Shown here piece after piece: positions 4,412-6,629 of a DNA stretch of 6,629 nt. The stretch comes from JBOHHM01 sp050725495. GTDB lineage: Bacteria; Pseudomonadota; Gammaproteobacteria; Burkholderiales; Burkholderiaceae_C. The translations under genes were made by a program, and so were the position numbers. The first letter of the stretch is position 1. Each line of letters opens with the position of its first letter. The stretch is taken from the NCBI GenBank assembly GCA_050725495.1, contig JBOHHM010000290.1, positions 1 to 6,629 on the forward strand, read 5' to 3'. Under the pieces are notes generated by a model. It was not told the DNA's origin. It saw only the letters and a list, made by a program, of their open reading frames with translations, and did no database searches.

Positions 4412-6629
4412 GGCGCGGCGCTGCCCAACGTGAAGAAGAAGGTCGCGCCCTGCTCGGGCGCGGCCTGGGCCCAGACCCGCCCGCCATGGCGGCTCACGAT
4501 GCGATGCACCGTGGCCAAGCCGATGCCGGTACCGGGGAACTCCGCCACCGTGTGCAGGCGCTGGAAGGTGCCGAACAGCTTGTGCGCATAGCTCATGTCG
4601 AAACCGGCACCGTTGTCGCGCACAAAGAACACGGCCTCGCCATCGGCGCCGCCGTCGCGGCCCACCGTGATCTCGGCCCTGGAGCGGCCGGCGCTGAACT
4701 TCCAGGCATTGCCCAGCAGATTCTCGATCACGCGCATCATCAGCCGCGGGTCGCCATGGGCCTGCAGGCCGGGCTGCACCTGCAGCTGGACCTCGCGCGT
4801 GGGTTCGCGTTCCTGCAGGTCCTCCAGCACCTTGAGGGCCATCGCGCTCAGGTCCATGGCCTCCCATTTCATGCTGGCGCGCGAGAGCTGGGCCAGCGAC
4901 AGCAGGTCGTCGATCAGCACGCCCATCTGGGCCACGCCTGCGCGTATGCGGTTGAGGTAATGCCGCCCGCGCGGGTCCAAAGCTTCGCCCAGGTCCTGCT
5001 CCAGCACCTGGCTGAAGCCGTCGATCGCGCTCAGCGGCGAGCGTAGGTCGTGCGAAACCGAGTAGGAGAAGGCCTCCAGCTCCTTATTGGCCGCCTCCAG
5101 CTGGGCCGTGCGCTGGCGCACCCGCTCCTCCAGGCTGGCGTTGAGGCGGATGATCTCCTGCTGCGCGCGTTTGCGTTCGCGGATGTCGGTGTTGATCGCC
5201 AGCACGCCGGTGGGCCGGCCCTGCTCGTCGTCGACGCGGGTCCAGCGCCCCTCGATGACCAGCGGCGTGCCGTCCTTGGCCACCTGCTCCAGCTCGCCGA
5301 CCCATTCGCCGCGCGCCATCAGTTCGCCCATGGCTTGCCGGAAGGGCGACACGTCGCGGTACATCAGCGCTTGCACCGACTGCCCGCTCGCCTCGGCGGC
5401 GCTCCAGCCATACAGGCGCTCGGCGCCATGGTTCCAGTAGCTCACGCGGTGGGCCAGGTCGCGCACGGTGATGGCGTCCTGGGCCTTGTCCAGCAGCGAG
5501 GCCTGCTCGCGCACCCGAGCATCGGCGATGCGCACGGCCTCGGCGATGCGTTGCCGCTCCTGCCGCGTGCGCAGATTGCCGATGCCGAAGGCCAGGTTGT
5601 CGGCCAGCTCCTGCAGCAACCTGACCTCGTCGGCCCCTGCCTGGTGCACCTCGGCCGAATACAGCGCCAGCAGGCCGAACGTGCGCTCGGTGTCGCGCAA
5701 GGGCAAGCCCATCATGCTGCGGTAGCCACGCTGCATCGCTTCTTCCTGCGAGTGAAAAAAGGTTTCCTCGGTCGTGATGTCGGCGCACACGGTTGGTTCG
5801 CCGCTGCGCACGGTCCGGCCCGCCGGCCCGCGACCCGTGGGGTCGTCGGCGGACCAGCTGAGCCGAATGGCCGACAGATAGCCCTTTTCCGCCCCGGCGT
5901 GGGCCATCGGCAAAATGGTGCGGAACTCGTCGTCCTGGGCATAGCCGACCCAGGCCATGCGATAGCCGCCGACGTCCACCGCCAGGCGGCAGACCTCCAG
6001 CAACAGCTGCTGCTCGTCTTCGGCGCGCACCAAGGCGGCATTGCAGCGGCTGAGCATGCGCAGCGCGCGGTGGCTGTGGGCCAGATCGGCTTCGGCCTGC
6101 TGGCGCTCGGTAATGTCGGCAAACACGACCAGGCCGCCCAGGCGCTGCTGCTGGGCATCGCGCAGGGGCCGGATGTTCATTCTCATGGTCCGGCGTTCGC
6201 CCTGCGCGGTGCGCACCAGCACATCGAGTTTGTCCACCCTCTCGCCGCGGATCGCGCGGGCCAGCGGACGGTCCAGCGCGTCGGGCGTCTGGCCATGCGC
6301 CATGAACAGATCGTGGCGCTGGCGCCAGACGTCGAGCGTCGTGCCCGTCGCCTCGGCCGGAAAAACGGCGCGCGCCGCCGCGTTGAACAGCAGGAAACGG
6401 CCCTGCGCATCGGCCGCGATCACGCCTTCGCTCATGCTGTTGATGACCAGATCGAGCAGGGCATGCTCGCGCTCGGTGCGGCGCAGCGCCGCGTCGAGTT
6501 CGGACTGCCGCGCCTGCAGGGATTCGGCCATGCGGTTGAAAGCCCGGCCGAGCTGCGCCAACTCGCTGCGGGTGGCGTCGGGGTCGAGCTCGACCCGGGC
6601 GTCGAGCTGACCTTCGGCCACGGCATGGG
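4408..6629 (-). CDS. multi-sensor histidine kinase HAMP-PAS-GAF-PAS-HisKA-HATPase (5' end outside window)
   Basis: The visible 739 residues are the cytoplasmic part of a membrane sensor kinase that autophosphorylates on His and passes phosphate to a response regulator. Counting from Val at 6621, the order is: end of a HAMP domain (1-36, with LGRAFNRMAESL), PAS 1 with its ITERQQAEADL tail (about 55-180), GAF (187-350), PAS 2 (376-487), a coiled coil (488-518), HisKA with SVSHDLRSPL (His524), and HATPase with N box (Asn634, Asn638), G1 DNGAGF (669-674), F box LFGTFQRLH and G2 GTGIGLA (697-703). All catalytic motifs are intact, and there is no receiver domain. HAMP implies an upstream membrane segment and probably a periplasmic sensor, both outside the window. 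A GTG at 6621 lies inside HAMP and is not the start. No Cys/His chromophore or haem site is obvious in the PAS or GAF domains, so the signal is unknown. It is followed directly by phoD. Confidence 0.93.
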   Translation of the reverse strand, partial: HAVAEGQLDARVELDPDATRSELAQLGRAFNRMAESLQARQSELDAALRRTEREHALLDLVINSMSEGVIAADAQGRFLLFNAAARAVFPAEATGTTLDVWRQRHDLFMAHGQTPDALDRPLARAIRGERVDKLDVLVRTAQGERRTMRMNIRPLRDAQQQRLGGLVVFADITERQQAEADLAHSHRALRMLSRCNAALVRAEDEQQLLLEVCRLAVDVGGYRMAWVGYAQDDEFRTILPMAHAGAEKGYLSAIRLSWSADDPTGRGPAGRTVRSGEPTVCADITTEETFFHSQEEAMQRGYRSMMGLPLRDTERTFGLLALYSAEVHQAGADEVRLLQELADNLAFGIGNLRTRQERQRIAEAVRIADARVREQASLLDKAQDAITVRDLAHRVSYWNHGAERLYGWSAAEASGQSVQALMYRDVSPFRQAMGELMARGEWVGELEQVAKDGTPLVIEGRWTRVDDEQGRPTGVLAINTDIRERKRAQQEIIRLNASLEERVRQRTAQLEAANKELEAFSYSVSHDLRSPLSAIDGFSQVLEQDLGEALDPRGRHYLNRIRAGVAQMGVLIDDLLSLAQLSRASMKWEAMDLSAMALKVLEDLQEREPTREVQLQVQPGLQAHGDPRLMMRVIENLLGNAWKFSAGRSRAEITVGRDGGADGEAVFFVRDNGAGFDMSYAHKLFGTFQRLHTVAEFPGTGIGLATVHRIVSRHGGRVWAQAAPEQGATFFFTLGSAAP

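Noticed and set aside
3779..4591. A 270-codon plus-strand frame across phoD and the kinase
   Set aside because: It is antisense to two strongly supported genes, with no domain or signal and Arg/Ala/Gly-rich composition.
4412..4867. Extension of the phoD frame upstream to an ATG at 4867
   Set aside because: This part overlaps the HisKA/HATPase coding sequence in another frame, has no phosphatase homology, and would bury the Tat-like signal peptide.
1..6629. Mobile elements, CRISPR arrays, tRNA or rRNA genes, toxin-antitoxin or phage genes
   Set aside because: No transposase motifs, regular spacer-repeat arrays, conserved RNA gene sequences or phage proteins were seen on either strand. The small membrane protein is toxin-sized, but no antitoxin RNA or protein partner could be identified.

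Overview
The window is high-GC, densely coded bacterial DNA with short intergenic gaps. Gene content, codon use and a hairpin repeat resembling one I associate with Comamonadaceae suggest a betaproteobacterium of the order Burkholderiales. That placement is an inference, because there is no rRNA or other marker gene here.

Layout from left to right. (1) The 3' end of a D(-)-tartrate dehydratase gene of the enolase superfamily (1-441, +). (2) A calcineurin-like metallophosphoesterase (554-1369, +). (3) A single-domain universal stress protein with its own promoter and a strong ribosome binding site (1454-1876, +). (4) A TetR-type repressor in convergent orientation (1920-2537, -); the 43 bp between it and the stress protein gene hold a two-part hairpin repeat. 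(5) A 160 bp divergent control region (2538-2697). It holds a well-formed tetR promoter placed so that the transcript would be leaderless, and a separate rightward promoter. (6) A 44-codon gene for a single-pass membrane protein (2698-2832, +) with three tandem copies of a Trp-containing pentapeptide in front of its membrane helix; it is easily missed because of its size. (7) On the minus strand, a two-gene unit: a large multi-sensor histidine kinase (HAMP-PAS-GAF-PAS-HisKA-HATPase, cut by the right edge) followed by a PhoD-type alkaline phosphatase with a Tat-like signal peptide. Their stop and start codons overlap as ATGA.

How the genes may work together. The kinase and PhoD are almost certainly co-transcribed and translationally coupled, which suggests that a membrane sensor and an exported phosphatase are made together. 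No response regulator is visible in the window. The TetR gene and the small membrane-protein gene share one control region and may be a regulator-target pair. The tartrate dehydratase, phosphoesterase and stress protein genes point the same way but look like separate functions. No tRNA, rRNA, CRISPR, insertion sequence or phage gene was seen. The main candidates for something new are the small repeat-bearing membrane protein with its divergent TetR, and the kinase-PhoD coupling.
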